Shown: one piece after another, positions 31,320 to 37,693 of the stretch
How positions within the stretch are numbered: position 1 is the stretch's first letter
How the letters are laid out: every line of letters starts with the position of its first letter
Virus record (IMG/VR): IMGVR_UViG_3300031803_000157
Span: 1-50,062 of that record
DNA from: a virus
Length of the DNA stretch: 50,062 nt
Direction: 5' to 3' (one strand)
Program-made: the position numbers and the translations under genes
Notes under the pieces: generated by a model
What the model saw: the letters and a program-made list of their open reading frames with translations, nothing else
The model's database searches: none
Told to the model about the DNA's origin: nothing

Positions 31320-31723
31320 AGTTTATAGTTTCCCTTTCCTGGAAACACGTTTCTTATACCACCAATCGGGTCATCTACATCATCTTTCCTTCTAGGTATA
31401 AGATGTACGTGAGCGTGTTCTATTGTCTGTCCAGCATCACAGCCAGAATTGAATCCGACATTGAATCCGGTGATTGTGTCATCAACTTCCTTCAAAAGAA
31501 ATTTCTGTCTTTGTAGAATTCTGAATAACGACAATGTTTCATCTCCATATAAATCGAATATGTCGGTTACGTGCCTATTTGGAATTAACAAGGTATGATA
31601 CTTGCTCACAGGATAATTATCTCTTATAGCAAAGAACGAATCATTATTCTCTACTATTTTGCGAAAACCAGTCATTCTGACTGGCTTATTTAAAATCTCA
31701 CAAAACAGACATTCAGGCTTCAT
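31316..31723 (-). CDS. HIT-family nucleotide hydrolase
   Basis: 135 aa. It has the histidine triad EHAHVHLIPRR near residue 103, and the upstream HIT strand YHTLLIPNRHVTDIFDL, with an N-terminal CLFCEI Cys pair typical of the HinT/Ap4A-type branch. HIT enzymes cleave nucleoside phosphoramidates or diadenosine polyphosphates. The gene is first after a perfect sigma70-type promoter (31734-31762) and overlaps gene 33 by 4 nt, so the enzyme, gp33, gp59 and thyX probably share an early transcript. Its role in phage infection is unknown. Confidence 0.88.
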   Translation of the reverse strand: MKPECLFCEILNKPVRMTGFRKIVENNDSFFAIRDNYPVSKYHTLLIPNRHVTDIFDLYGDETLSLFRILQRQKFLLKEVDDTITGFNVGFNSGCDAGQTIEHAHVHLIPRRKDDVDDPIGGIRNVFPGKGNYKL

Positions 31724-31733
31724 AATGTCTCAT

Positions 31734-31762
31734 ATTATAACATAAGCCTCCCTACCTGTCAA
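31734..31762 (-). promoter_or_regulatory. Consensus sigma70-type promoter
   Basis: Minus strand TTGACA (31757-31762), 17-nt spacer, TATAAT (31734-31739), just upstream of the HIT gene and overlapping the last codons of the DUF1289 gene. Confidence 0.85.
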
Positions 31763-31958
31763 GTAGTTCTTTACAAATGACCTCGCGGTCCTCAAATGAA
31801 ATGGTCTCCCACCCTTTGATTTCTGCTAGTGTACGTTTACAGGTAACACAATAGTCCGACTCTAAACTCATTTTACAATGTATGTCGTTCCTACCAACAC
31901 AAGGTGATTGTGCTACGCATTGGCTATAAAATTTTTCTTTTTGATTTTGGGTACTCAT
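31752..31958 (-). CDS. DUF1289-like small cysteine-rich protein
   Basis: 68 aa. AQSPCVGRNDIHCKM...YCVTCKRTLAEIKGW matches the DUF1289 pattern SPC...C.....C.GC.RTL.EI..W, followed by FEDREVI. DUF1289 is a proteobacterial family, frequent in alphaproteobacteria, with four cysteines that probably bind zinc; function is unknown. Its stop overlaps the next promoter, and one base separates it from the preceding metallopeptidase gene. Confidence 0.7.
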   Translation of the reverse strand: MSTQNQKEKFYSQCVAQSPCVGRNDIHCKMSLESDYCVTCKRTLAEIKGWETISFEDREVICKELLDR

Positions 31959-31959
31959 A

Positions 31960-32616
31960 TTAGGTCTCTAGCCTCTTTAATGCTTTTTTAACTATTAGGT
32001 GAACAACTTCGCTATTCCATCCAAAAGTATCAACATAGTCACAGAAGATAGGACTTTCATCTTGACGGATTTTATTGTATTCTCGCAATCTGCCGTAGGC
32101 TTCCATATAAGTATAATGCTTCAGAAGGTCAAGAGCAACATCGTTTGCATAGGCATCGATTTCATCTGGGTCGCTCAAATAGACAATTTTCTTTTGTTCG
32201 TCCGTCATTCCGTCATAATAGAAGGGCATAGGCTTTTCGCCATCCATATTAATTCTTTTTTCTGCTTGGTTCCTATGAATCATTTCGTGTTCGAGGGTTT
32301 GAGTAATCTGGTGTTTTAAGAACATCCAGTCTTTAGTATTTATAGTGATTGGGCTGTTCTCGTTGTTGAAAACCAACTCTAATTCTATATTGAAATCGTC
32401 ATCTTCATCATCAAATCCCATCTCGGTTTCATCGAAAAAGCCATTGGCCGTGATAGTATTTTCTGGGATGCCATCAAAGGACGTAGAAGAAACTTCGACT
32501 CCCAAGGGAGCAAATTTCCTGGCGAAAGTGTCCTGAATCTCTTCAGCAGATAGGGTAATACCCACTATTTGCTCTTCGAGGTCGGTCATCATTTTTGTTA
32601 TTTTTCTCTCATTCAT
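31960..32616 (-). CDS. Zinc metallopeptidase-like protein (HExxH, SprT-like layout)
   Basis: 218 aa from ATG 32616. The zinc motif HEMIH is in QTLEHEMIHRNQAEKR (about residue 127), followed by an acidic SDPDEIDAYANDVALDLLKH where a third ligand could lie. The Asp/Glu-rich N-terminal region (DEDDDFNIELELVF) precedes it. The frame is open upstream to 32733, but the promoter -10 at 32623-32628 puts the transcript start near 32616, so the longer version is unlikely; ATG 32592 is another candidate. SprT-like proteases act on DNA-protein crosslinks; whether this one does is not shown. Confidence 0.68.
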   Translation of the reverse strand: MNERKITKMMTDLEEQIVGITLSAEEIQDTFARKFAPLGVEVSSTSFDGIPENTITANGFFDETEMGFDDEDDDFNIELELVFNNENSPITINTKDWMFLKHQITQTLEHEMIHRNQAEKRINMDGEKPMPFYYDGMTDEQKKIVYLSDPDEIDAYANDVALDLLKHYTYMEAYGRLREYNKIRQDESPIFCDYVDTFGWNSEVVHLIVKKALKRLET

Positions 32617-32622
32617 ACTACT

Positions 32623-32651
32623 ATTATACATAATAATAGGAGGTTTGTCAA
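32623..32651 (-). promoter_or_regulatory. Consensus sigma70-type promoter
   Basis: Minus strand TTGACA (32646-32651), 17-nt spacer, TATAAT (32623-32628). The expected start falls on the ATG of the metallopeptidase gene, implying a leaderless or very short leader. Confidence 0.85.
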
Positions 32652-32702
32652 GTCTTTTTCGTCTTTTTTTCATAAAAATCTCACTGGAATCAACCTTTTT
32701 TA

Positions 32703-32951
32703 TTAACCAGAACCACCTGTGAAGTCTTGCCAATTAGCATCCTTCATCACTGACACAGTAGGTGTGTAGGTGAATTCCAACCCGGCCATACGGCCAATAT
32801 AGGGTTTCCTTACGTCTGTTCTGTGGAGTTCCAGGGCGACAGTTGTGCCCTCTATTACCACTCTCATATGTTTATCATTTTTATGGGCGACATCCGCGTT
32901 GGCATCTACTTCAGTTTCGAGACAGTGAATAACTACGCTTTCCATATACAT
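32703..32951 (-). CDS. Hypothetical 82-aa protein
   Basis: Not recognised. A beta-rich protein (MRVVIEGTTVALELHRTDVR; LEFTYTPTVSVM) ending GGSG, no Cys clusters and no membrane segment. The start could be M1 (32951) or M3 (32945). It lies between a two-TM mini-protein and the next promoter, in the run of small early-type genes. Confidence 0.5.
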   Translation of the reverse strand: MYMESVVIHCLETEVDANADVAHKNDKHMRVVIEGTTVALELHRTDVRKPYIGRMAGLEFTYTPTVSVMKDANWQDFTGGSG

Positions 32952-32963
32952 TGCTTTTCCTTT

Positions 32964-33137
32964 CTATTTACCTAGAAATTTATTAAAAAACGACTCTGGG
33001 AGAGATGGAACGGCCTCCCACCAAACGAATAAGGTTAATGGTACTAACCAAACTAATGCTAGATACCATATAGCATCACCTTGTAATACTATGTACACTG
33101 CGAAAATGCTCAGACCTAGGGCAAAAAGGAACTTCAT
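32964..33137 (-). CDS. 57-aa membrane protein, two TM segments
   Basis: ATG 33137 to TAG 32964. It reads MKFLFALGLSIFAVYIVLQG, then a second hydrophobic segment AIWYLALVWLVPLTLFVWW and a short polar tail. Two helices with a tight turn are likely, so the N-terminus and C-terminus would be on the same side. The 68-aa gene upstream ends at 33138, directly abutting the ATG, which supports co-translation. No family is recognised. Confidence 0.6.
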   Translation of the reverse strand: MKFLFALGLSIFAVYIVLQGDAIWYLALVWLVPLTLFVWWEAVPSLPESFFNKFLGK

Positions 33138-33344
33138 TTACGAAGGCCTTTCTTGTGCTTCCATTGATACATTCCTCAACTGCTCACCATATCCCTCCAT
33201 ATAATCAGCATAGAGTTTGGGATATTTGTAATTCTTTGGTCGTTCCTGAGGTTTCTCACCAAATTCTGATGCTACCCAGCCAGCGATATAAAATCTGTTT
33301 TTACGTCTTAGATACTGGTCTCGGTTTGATGCTGTTATTACCAT
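33138..33344 (-). CDS. Hypothetical 68-aa protein
   Basis: Not recognised. It is hydrophilic, Tyr/Arg-rich (QYLRRKNRFYIAGWVASEFG; YADYMEGYGEQLRN). An AGGAG-type ribosome site lies before the ATG and a perfect sigma70-type promoter lies 24-52 nt upstream (33368-33396), making it the first gene of an early transcript that continues into the two-TM protein. Confidence 0.55.
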   Translation of the reverse strand: MVITASNRDQYLRRKNRFYIAGWVASEFGEKPQERPKNYKYPKLYADYMEGYGEQLRNVSMEAQERPS

Positions 33345-33367
33345 ATATTTCTCCTGTTAATTAGTAT

Positions 33368-33396
33368 ATTATACACTAAGTTGGGCCATTTGTCAA
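33368..33396 (-). promoter_or_regulatory. Consensus sigma70-type promoter
   Basis: Minus strand TTGACA (33391-33396), 17-nt spacer, TATAAT (33368-33373). The -35 overlaps the final codons of the DUF6356-like gene. Confidence 0.85.
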
Positions 33397-33602
33397 CACT
33401 TTCCTTCACGTTCTTCTATAAGTTTTCCCATCTCCTGTATCACACAACTCGATGTCTTGCGAAACCAGAATGGAAATACAGCGTGAATAAGTGCCACAAA
33501 GAACAATAATAGAAAGGTAAATGCGTATCTCACTGCCATGGCCATATGCTCAAAGTATGTTTCATCCACCTCTTGTGGATGTTTCGTAAAGGGGTTCTTC
33601 AT
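33393..33602 (-). CDS. DUF6356-like single-TM protein
   Basis: 69 aa from ATG 33602 (an upstream in-frame ATG exists at 33614). MKNPFTKHPQEVDETYFEHM followed by a hydrophobic helix (YAFTFLLLFFVALIHAVFPF) matches the DUF6356 pattern of alphaproteobacteria, which starts NPFT.HP..VGETY.EH. The chosen start overlaps the upstream stop as ATGA. Function unknown; membrane location is inferred. A bacterial-family gene in a phage early region suggests uptake from a host. Confidence 0.65.
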   Translation of the reverse strand: MKNPFTKHPQEVDETYFEHMAMAVRYAFTFLLLFFVALIHAVFPFWFRKTSSCVIQEMGKLIEEREGKC

Positions 33603-33985
33603 TCGCCCATCCATCCTTCATCCGAGGCGTCTTTAAGGTGGCCAGGGGTGTTTATGCCTTCCACATCAATCTTGCTAATCTGTTCGTTTTCTGATTCCTC
33701 AAACAATATCATAGTAATCAGACTATAGATTGCCATATCCATTAAAGTGTCTTTAATGTTTTCTTCCTTAAATTTGAATTCGCCCTTCTTTATAAAATTG
33801 GCAAGACGGGCATATTTATCACCCATACGAATAACTGAGCCTTGCCAGGCAGCAACCCCGGCTAATTCAGATAATCTAAAATTGGCAAATATATCTTCCT
33901 CTGCTCCATAGTCGTGTCGCTTCTTATCGTGCAACTCTTTGATACTGTCCAAAATCTCATAAAATCTCTCACTTTGTTTATTCAC
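33599..33985 (-). CDS. Nmad1/DUF1599-like protein
   Basis: 128 aa. FYEILDSIKELHDKKRHDYG, EDIFANFRLSE, WQGSVIRMGDKYARLANF and KDTLMDMAIYSLI form the helical pattern of DUF1599 (nucleotide modification-associated domain 1), also reminiscent of MazG-like all-alpha folds. Families of this kind are linked to modified nucleotides in phages, which would fit the glycosyltransferases at 46.7-49.1 kb. Starts and stops overlap its neighbours by 4 nt on both sides. Assignment is moderate: an MazG-like nucleotide-pyrophosphatase remains possible, but I see no clear EExxE motif. Confidence 0.5.
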   Translation of the reverse strand: MNKQSERFYEILDSIKELHDKKRHDYGAEEDIFANFRLSELAGVAAWQGSVIRMGDKYARLANFIKKGEFKFKEENIKDTLMDMAIYSLITMILFEESENEQISKIDVEGINTPGHLKDASDEGWMGE

Positions 33986-34281
33986 TGTGGCTCATCTCCT
34001 AGGTGTTGTATCAATTTTTTTTGAAGGTCCGCGGTTGTAGGTTCCTCCGTGAAGTCCTTCTTTAACACGAAATCTGAGGCAAGTTGCCTAACATCTCGTT
34101 TTGATAGTCCGTACTTCTCACTCAAACGGGTTACAATAGACTTGACCTCGTCACAGTTCTTATCTATGATTCCCATAAAATATGAAATCTCTCGTAGTCC
34201 TTCGTGGATTTTCATAATTTCATCGGCATTGGTCAGGTAATAACTGGGCTTATCCAAGGTATTGTCCTCCGACATCATCAT
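33982..34281 (-). CDS. Hypothetical, possible DsbA-like dsDNA-binding late modulator
   Basis: 99 aa. The helices KNCDEVKSIVTRLSEKYGL.KRDVRQLASDFVLKKDF resemble in layout T4 DsbA (89 aa, a dsDNA-binding protein encoded next to genes 33 and 59), but the likeness is one of pattern only. Three consecutive Met codons begin it; MSEDNTLDKP from 34275 is a sensible start. It overlaps the zinc-ribbon gene upstream by 32 nt at most and the Nmad1-like gene by 4 nt. Confidence 0.45.
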   Translation of the reverse strand: MMMSEDNTLDKPSYYLTNADEIMKIHEGLREISYFMGIIDKNCDEVKSIVTRLSEKYGLSKRDVRQLASDFVLKKDFTEEPTTADLQKKLIQHLGDEPQ

Positions 34282-34600
34282 ACCAGGAAGTCCTCATCGT
34301 CTGCTTTCTCGGTGTATTTACACGTACCGTTAACTCAACACGTTTTGGTTCCTCGTATTGTTTTTCTACAACTAAGTAGTGATTACATATATCACAAAAG
34401 ATTGAACTGGGGTCCCATTTCATTTCCATTGCGATTTTATTGGGGATGTTAACTGCTTGGTGATAATTTCCGGCAGCGGTAGAATGTACGATGGGAAACT
34501 CAATTCTTTCGTGACATTGAGGACAATAAACCATTACGAAATCTATTTCATCGAACTGGTCAGCCGCGTCGGCTGGGTCAATAAAGTGACCATCTAACAT
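34250..34600 (-). CDS. Zinc-ribbon hypothetical protein
   Basis: 116 aa. Two Cys pairs, YCPQCHE (about residue 26) and FCDICNHYL (about residue 69), form a probable zinc ribbon. An acidic N-terminus and a basic C-terminal tail (EEPKRVELTVRVNTPRKQ) flank it. No family is recognised. AGGAG precedes the ATG, and the FTR1-like gene lies 14 nt upstream, so it is part of the same transcript. Confidence 0.55.
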   Translation of the reverse strand: MLDGHFIDPADAADQFDEIDFVMVYCPQCHERIEFPIVHSTAAGNYHQAVNIPNKIAMEMKWDPSSIFCDICNHYLVVEKQYEEPKRVELTVRVNTPRKQTMRTSWYDDVGGQYLG

Positions 34601-34614
34601 AATATATCTCCTTG

Positions 34615-35277
34615 TTAAGAGTTAATTAATGGTAAAACTTCTCCAACTCCTTTGTACCCAAAATATACTGCCAAAGTAATAAAGAAATACTTGCTGTATT
34701 GAAATACTTTAGCGGTAGGTATTCGTTGAATACCCTTTCTCATTATACCATAAACTCCCAATAATCCGACAAAGCCCACAATACCACCAACAAAGATAGA
34801 TGTCTGGTCTGTGGCAGTGCTTGAGAATAGGGCCGCATAAAACAGAACTATCTCAAATCCCTCTCGGAGTATGGCTAATGTCACGGCTAGGGTTAATGCC
34901 AAGGACGACCATATCGTCAATTCGATGTCGAGTACCGCCGGCCTTAGTTTAGTTACAATATCTTCTTCAAAATGATTGTATGCTCCGTGGCACCATATTG
35001 CTAGATAGGCTAATACGCCTGAGGCCAGGAGGAGCGTAACTCCTTCAAACCATTCTTCGTGTGCGTGGGTTAGACCTGCAATGAATTTGAATCCCATTGC
35101 AACTCCTATTGACAATAGGACACCACTTACGATGCCATACCATATCCATTTTTCTTTACCTTGTGAATCAAATCTCCCCAAATAGGTAAAGATTAACATA
35201 ACGATTAACATCGCCTCGAAGCCTTCTCTCAAGATAATAAAGAGAGACCCCATAAATGGTGTAATACTCATACTCAT
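34615..35277 (-). CDS. FTR1/EfeU-type iron permease
   Basis: 220 aa, six to seven hydrophobic segments. The two signature motifs of the FTR1 family are intact: REGFE at residues 17-21 (ILREGFEAMLIVMLIF) and REGFE at residues 138-142 (LAILREGFEIVLFYAALF). In yeast Ftr1p and E. coli EfeU the paired REGxE helices carry iron through the membrane. At 220 residues it is slightly shorter than bacterial EfeU (about 280), missing only part of the C-terminal end. It would act in the host inner membrane. No EfeO/EfeB partner is visible in the window. A phage-encoded iron permease is unusual. Confidence 0.88.
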   Translation of the reverse strand: MSMSITPFMGSLFIILREGFEAMLIVMLIFTYLGRFDSQGKEKWIWYGIVSGVLLSIGVAMGFKFIAGLTHAHEEWFEGVTLLLASGVLAYLAIWCHGAYNHFEEDIVTKLRPAVLDIELTIWSSLALTLAVTLAILREGFEIVLFYAALFSSTATDQTSIFVGGIVGFVGLLGVYGIMRKGIQRIPTAKVFQYSKYFFITLAVYFGYKGVGEVLPLINS

Positions 35278-35296
35278 ATCCTTTTACAATATTTAG

Positions 35297-35377
35297 TTAA
35301 ATTGCTCCTATGATTTTCCACACAAACCAGCATAAAATCAAAATGCTTATGATTATTTTAAGGTTATAAAAAGTCAT
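35297..35377 (-). CDS. Possible 26-aa single-TM peptide
   Basis: The minus-strand frame reads MTFYNLKIIISILILCWFVW then KIIGAI and TAA. It overlaps the end of the upstream 125-aa gene by 14 nt and lies directly before the iron permease. Hydrophobic mini-proteins are common here, but this one is too short to be confident. Confidence 0.28.
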   Translation of the reverse strand: MTFYNLKIIISILILCWFVWKIIGAI

Positions 35378-35741
35378 TGAACGATTTTATTAATGCGTGA
35401 ATTGGCACCAAGATTCCCCAAGAGGTGTCATTATCGCCACCTCGGACTCTCTTGGCTCTATGCTTCAGGACTATCTGTTTCAAATCCTCCACTGTTTTGG
35501 TGATATTGAAACAGAATTTGTCTTGATGATAGAAGTTTACTGACCAGTACTTGGCTTGTGTCGTACAAATACCACTAGGTTTGTCTCTGCTTTCAGTCTC
35601 AACAAAGTGGTTGCCCGTCCTAACCCAGATGTCTCTTTCTGACTTGACCTCGGTCTTGTCTCCTGCTACTATCTCAGCAACAGTATTTTCGCCTACTTGA
35701 CCCCATTTGAGGTCGTATCTAAAGTCGGCGTTATGGTCCAT
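35364..35741 (-). CDS. Hypothetical, PD-(D/E)XK nuclease-like
   Basis: 125 aa. AGDKTEVKSERDIWVRTGNH followed by FVETESRDKPSGI and TTQAKYW suggests the restriction-endonuclease-like core: EVKSER gives the E.K pair, and GNHFVETESR the second conserved patch seen in small phage resolvase-like nucleases. Its start overlaps the end of the 49-aa TM gene by 11 nt. A single-domain nuclease of this size could act in recombination or in breaking host DNA; the substrate cannot be told. Confidence 0.5.
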   Translation of the reverse strand: MDHNADFRYDLKWGQVGENTVAEIVAGDKTEVKSERDIWVRTGNHFVETESRDKPSGICTTQAKYWSVNFYHQDKFCFNITKTVEDLKQIVLKHRAKRVRGGDNDTSWGILVPIHALIKSFNDFL

Positions 35742-35880
35742 ATTTCACCAGTTTGGCCTTCTCTTCTTCCAGGTAGGCCTCGTTTATCTTATCATTCGCA
35801 TCCATAAAGAACACGAAAAAGAACATAGAGGCGAGACCCAGGGCCGCGACTCCGACAACCAAATATGCTATAAATTCCAT
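35731..35880 (-). CDS. 49-aa single-TM protein
   Basis: ATG 35880 to TAA 35731. The N-terminus MEFIAYLVVGVAALGLASMF continues hydrophobic through FFVFFMD, followed by an acidic/basic helix (DKINEAYLEEEKAKLVKYGP). GGAGATATAATT ATG provides a clear ribosome site. It is the first gene after the sigma70-type promoter at 35916-35944, heading the iron-permease transcript. Confidence 0.6.
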   Translation of the reverse strand: MEFIAYLVVGVAALGLASMFFFVFFMDANDKINEAYLEEEKAKLVKYGP

Positions 35881-35915
35881 AATTATATCTCCTTAATTGT
35901 TACAATATAGGTACT

Positions 35916-35944
35916 ATTATACTCTATGGCCGCCCTCCTGTCAA
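35916..35944 (-). promoter_or_regulatory. Consensus sigma70-type promoter
   Basis: Minus strand TTGACA (35939-35944), 17-nt spacer, TATAAT (35916-35921). It lies back to back with the plus-strand late box at 35958-35965, a divergent early/late pair. Confidence 0.85.
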
Positions 35945-35957
35945 GTCTTTTTTTACA

Positions 35958-35965
35958 TATAAATA
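35958..35965 (+). promoter_or_regulatory. T4-type late promoter box of the membrane-protein cassette
   Basis: TATAAATA on the plus strand 25 nt before ATG 35991; GGGGG at 35975-35979 could serve as a ribosome site. It implies late expression of the five-gene cassette, the time expected for lysis genes. Confidence 0.75.
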
Positions 35966-35990
35966 GATATATTAGGGGGAATATACTAAA

Positions 35991-36434
35991 ATGTTTGGAA
36001 TACCATTAGAAGTCATATCAATGCTGGCATCCACTATGCTTGGTGGATATATGAAGATGAAGGCCGACGCCCGTGAGGACGAACACGCCCGAAATATGAT
36101 GACCCTCAAATTGTTGAATTTTGAGGAAAAAGCAACAAAAGGAGCCAGAGCATTACAGACCAAGTCTGCGAAGTGGGCTAGGAAATTCATCGTGGTAACA
36201 CTTATGGCCTTGGCCGCATTTATATTAATTGCGCCAGTTCTGTGGGTAACCCCAACCAATGTACTCTCTGAAGTAACACACGGATTTAAAGTATGGCTAT
36301 TTGACTTCACCTGGACCTCAATGGAATGGAAAGAATTGACTGGTATAGTAACTCCAGAATGGCTCCCATATGCAATTATGAACGTCATAGGATTCTATTT
36401 TGGTACCGCAGCCGTCAACAGATGGCGTAATTGA
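35991..36434 (+). CDS. Three-TM-like membrane protein, candidate holin
   Basis: 147 aa. An N-terminal glycine-containing hydrophobic stretch (MFGIPLEVISMLASTMLGGY) is followed by a charged segment, then a strong helix (KFIVVTLMALAAFILIAPVL) and a C-terminal one (YAIMNVIGFYFGTAAV) ending NRWRN. Size and topology fit 3-TM holins such as those in gene-transfer-agent-like and marine phages, and late expression fits lysis, but there is no diagnostic motif. The mini-MscS gene overlaps its stop (TGATG). Confidence 0.5.
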   Translation: MFGIPLEVISMLASTMLGGYMKMKADAREDEHARNMMTLKLLNFEEKATKGARALQTKSAKWARKFIVVTLMALAAFILIAPVLWVTPTNVLSEVTHGFKVWLFDFTWTSMEWKELTGIVTPEWLPYAIMNVIGFYFGTAAVNRWRN

Positions 36435-36796
36435 TGGAGACAGAAATAATGTCGGTTGGTGATGTAGCATTTGAATTTACTGGTTTATTGATGCCGTTTA
36501 TAAGTGCATTATTGATACTCGTAATCACGCTATGGTTTAAAGATTTCGCAACGAAGATTGCGAGAGGCCTGACATTTAAAATGAATAAGGCCTTTAACGA
36601 GGGCGACAAAGTTATACTTGATGGTGAAGAGTCGATTATTGTAAAGATTGGATTGACTGAAACCGTATTTGGTGTATATAATGGAAATGGATATACTTGG
36701 CGGTATGTGCCCAATGAAAGAATACCATATTTAAAATTAGAGAAAGTGATTAATCCAGAGTTACATTTAGATGAAATACCTAAGAAAGGAAAGTGA
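36434..36796 (+). CDS. Mini-MscS: phage mechanosensitive-channel-like protein
   Basis: 120 aa. One TM helix (LLMPFISALLILVITLWF) leads directly into the pore-helix/beta-domain pattern of MscS: FKDFATKIARGLTFKMNKAF, NEGDKVILDGEESIIVKIGL and ETVFGVYNGNGYTWRYVPNE. Full MscS has about 286 aa with three TM helices; here only the third helix and the beta domain remain. Assembled heptamers could act as a channel or holin-like pore. ATG 36434 overlaps the upstream stop and GTG 36793 of the next gene overlaps its own stop, so the cassette is tightly coupled. Confidence 0.75.
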   Translation: METEIMSVGDVAFEFTGLLMPFISALLILVITLWFKDFATKIARGLTFKMNKAFNEGDKVILDGEESIIVKIGLTETVFGVYNGNGYTWRYVPNERIPYLKLEKVINPELHLDEIPKKGK

Positions 36797-37050
36797 ATAA
36801 TCAAATAATAGCAATGGTCATTGGCATACTCATAATGTTGGGTGGCTGGAATTTGACACAAACATTTAGTCTGTCAACTAATCAGGCGGTCCAGTTAGAT
36901 AAGGTAGCAAAATTAGAAAGACACGTTGAAATTCTCCAAGTTAAATTGGATGACGTAAAGGATAAAGAAGAAGAGATTATGGAACAACATCAAAAATTAT
37001 TTGAGGCACTGGCAAAGGATGAAAGCCCCTCAAGGAGTTACAATTATTAG
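36793..37050 (+). CDS. TM plus coiled-coil protein (i-spanin-like layout)
   Basis: 85 aa from GTG 36793. A single N-terminal TM (IIAMVIGILIMLGGWNLTQ) is followed by a heptad-rich segment (QAVQLDKVAKLERHVEILQV) to residue about 75. This is the layout of inner-membrane spanins, which join an outer-membrane lipoprotein to disrupt the envelope after lysozyme action. GTGA overlap with the mini-MscS gene. The spanin idea is based only on topology and neighbours. Confidence 0.55.
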   Translation: MNNQIIAMVIGILIMLGGWNLTQTFSLSTNQAVQLDKVAKLERHVEILQVKLDDVKDKEEEIMEQHQKLFEALAKDESPSRSYNY

Positions 37051-37206
37051 ATGAGTAAAGACGCCAGACAAAAACTACGCCGTAGAAAACGAAAAGCCTT
37101 GAGGATGAGTAGATTAGGATTTACCTCCAGGCTAAGAAAGGATACAGATTATGAGAAAGAAAGTGACGAAGAAGAAGCCCGAAGCCGAGTCCAGCTGGTT
37201 CAATAG
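37051..37206 (+). CDS. 51-aa basic protein
   Basis: ATG 37051 abuts the preceding TAG and the frame ends at TAG 37206. It reads MSKDARQKLRRRKRKALRMS, RLGFTSRLRK, then an acidic stretch. The last 56 nt overlap, in another frame, the start of the next gene (ATG 37151). Strongly basic short proteins of this kind occur in T4-likes but no function is known. The nested overlap recalls spanin gene pairs, although this ORF lacks a TM or lipobox. Confidence 0.5.
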   Translation: MSKDARQKLRRRKRKALRMSRLGFTSRLRKDTDYEKESDEEEARSRVQLVQ

Positions 37207-37639
37207 ACCCGTATTTTATGCGATGGGCGTTGTGGCCCTGTCCTCTATGATAACGGCTTGTACTCTGCTCACGATGGTTTTGCCCGAGAAGGATAGCATT
37301 TCACAATCCTCCCTTAGAGTTCCACTAGTAGTGGAGCCCGGCCCAGAATTCCCAATAGTAATAACTGAAGATGACTCGAAGGAGCCTGGTGTGGCCATGA
37401 TTTCGGCCTCTGACTTAGAAGCCCTTTGGGATGCAATGAGAAGCCATTCTAAATTCTCCCACCCACCACTCAGTGACAAAGAGATACTATTCAAGTGTCA
37501 TAAACTTGCTGGTACTTTATATTCTTGTAAGATAGTACAAGGTCAAGACCCGATACTCAGTTCCGACCCGCCTACAGTTGATGACAATAAGGAACCACAA
37601 GTAGAAAAAGAATCAAAAAATTGGGACCCATTCAAATAA
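37151..37639 (+). CDS. Membrane-anchored protein, possible outer-membrane spanin or lipoprotein
   Basis: 162 aa. The N-terminus is very basic (MRKKVTKKKP), followed by a hydrophobic segment FYAMGVVALSSMITACTLLT. The sequence ITAC matches a lipobox, but the hydrophobic run continues past the Cys, so an uncleaved anchor is equally possible. The rest is polar with two Cys (FKCHKLAGTLYSCKIV, residues about 114-127) and a Pro/Glu-rich tail. Last gene of the late membrane cassette; the terminator at 37654-37673 follows. Confidence 0.55.
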   Translation: MRKKVTKKKPEAESSWFNRPVFYAMGVVALSSMITACTLLTMVLPEKDSISQSSLRVPLVVEPGPEFPIVITEDDSKEPGVAMISASDLEALWDAMRSHSKFSHPPLSDKEILFKCHKLAGTLYSCKIVQGQDPILSSDPPTVDDNKEPQVEKESKNWDPFK

Positions 37640-37653
37640 CCTCAAATGAAAAA

Positions 37654-37673
37654 GAGGCCCCCGAAGGGGCCTC
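37654..37673. terminator. Bidirectional-type terminator between the membrane cassette and hsp20
   Basis: GAGGCCCC-CGAA-GGGGCCTC, an 8-bp GC stem. On the minus strand the loop is TTCG, closed by C and G, and the stem is followed by TTTTTCATTT, a good terminator for hsp20. On the plus strand CTTTAGTAG follows, which is weaker. Confidence 0.82.
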
Positions 37674-37693
37674 CTTTAGTAGTTAATAAAAAC

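Noticed and set aside
32337-32344. TATAAATA on the minus strand inside the metallopeptidase gene
   Set aside because: Internal to a coding sequence with no gene start following nearby; likely chance in AT-rich DNA.
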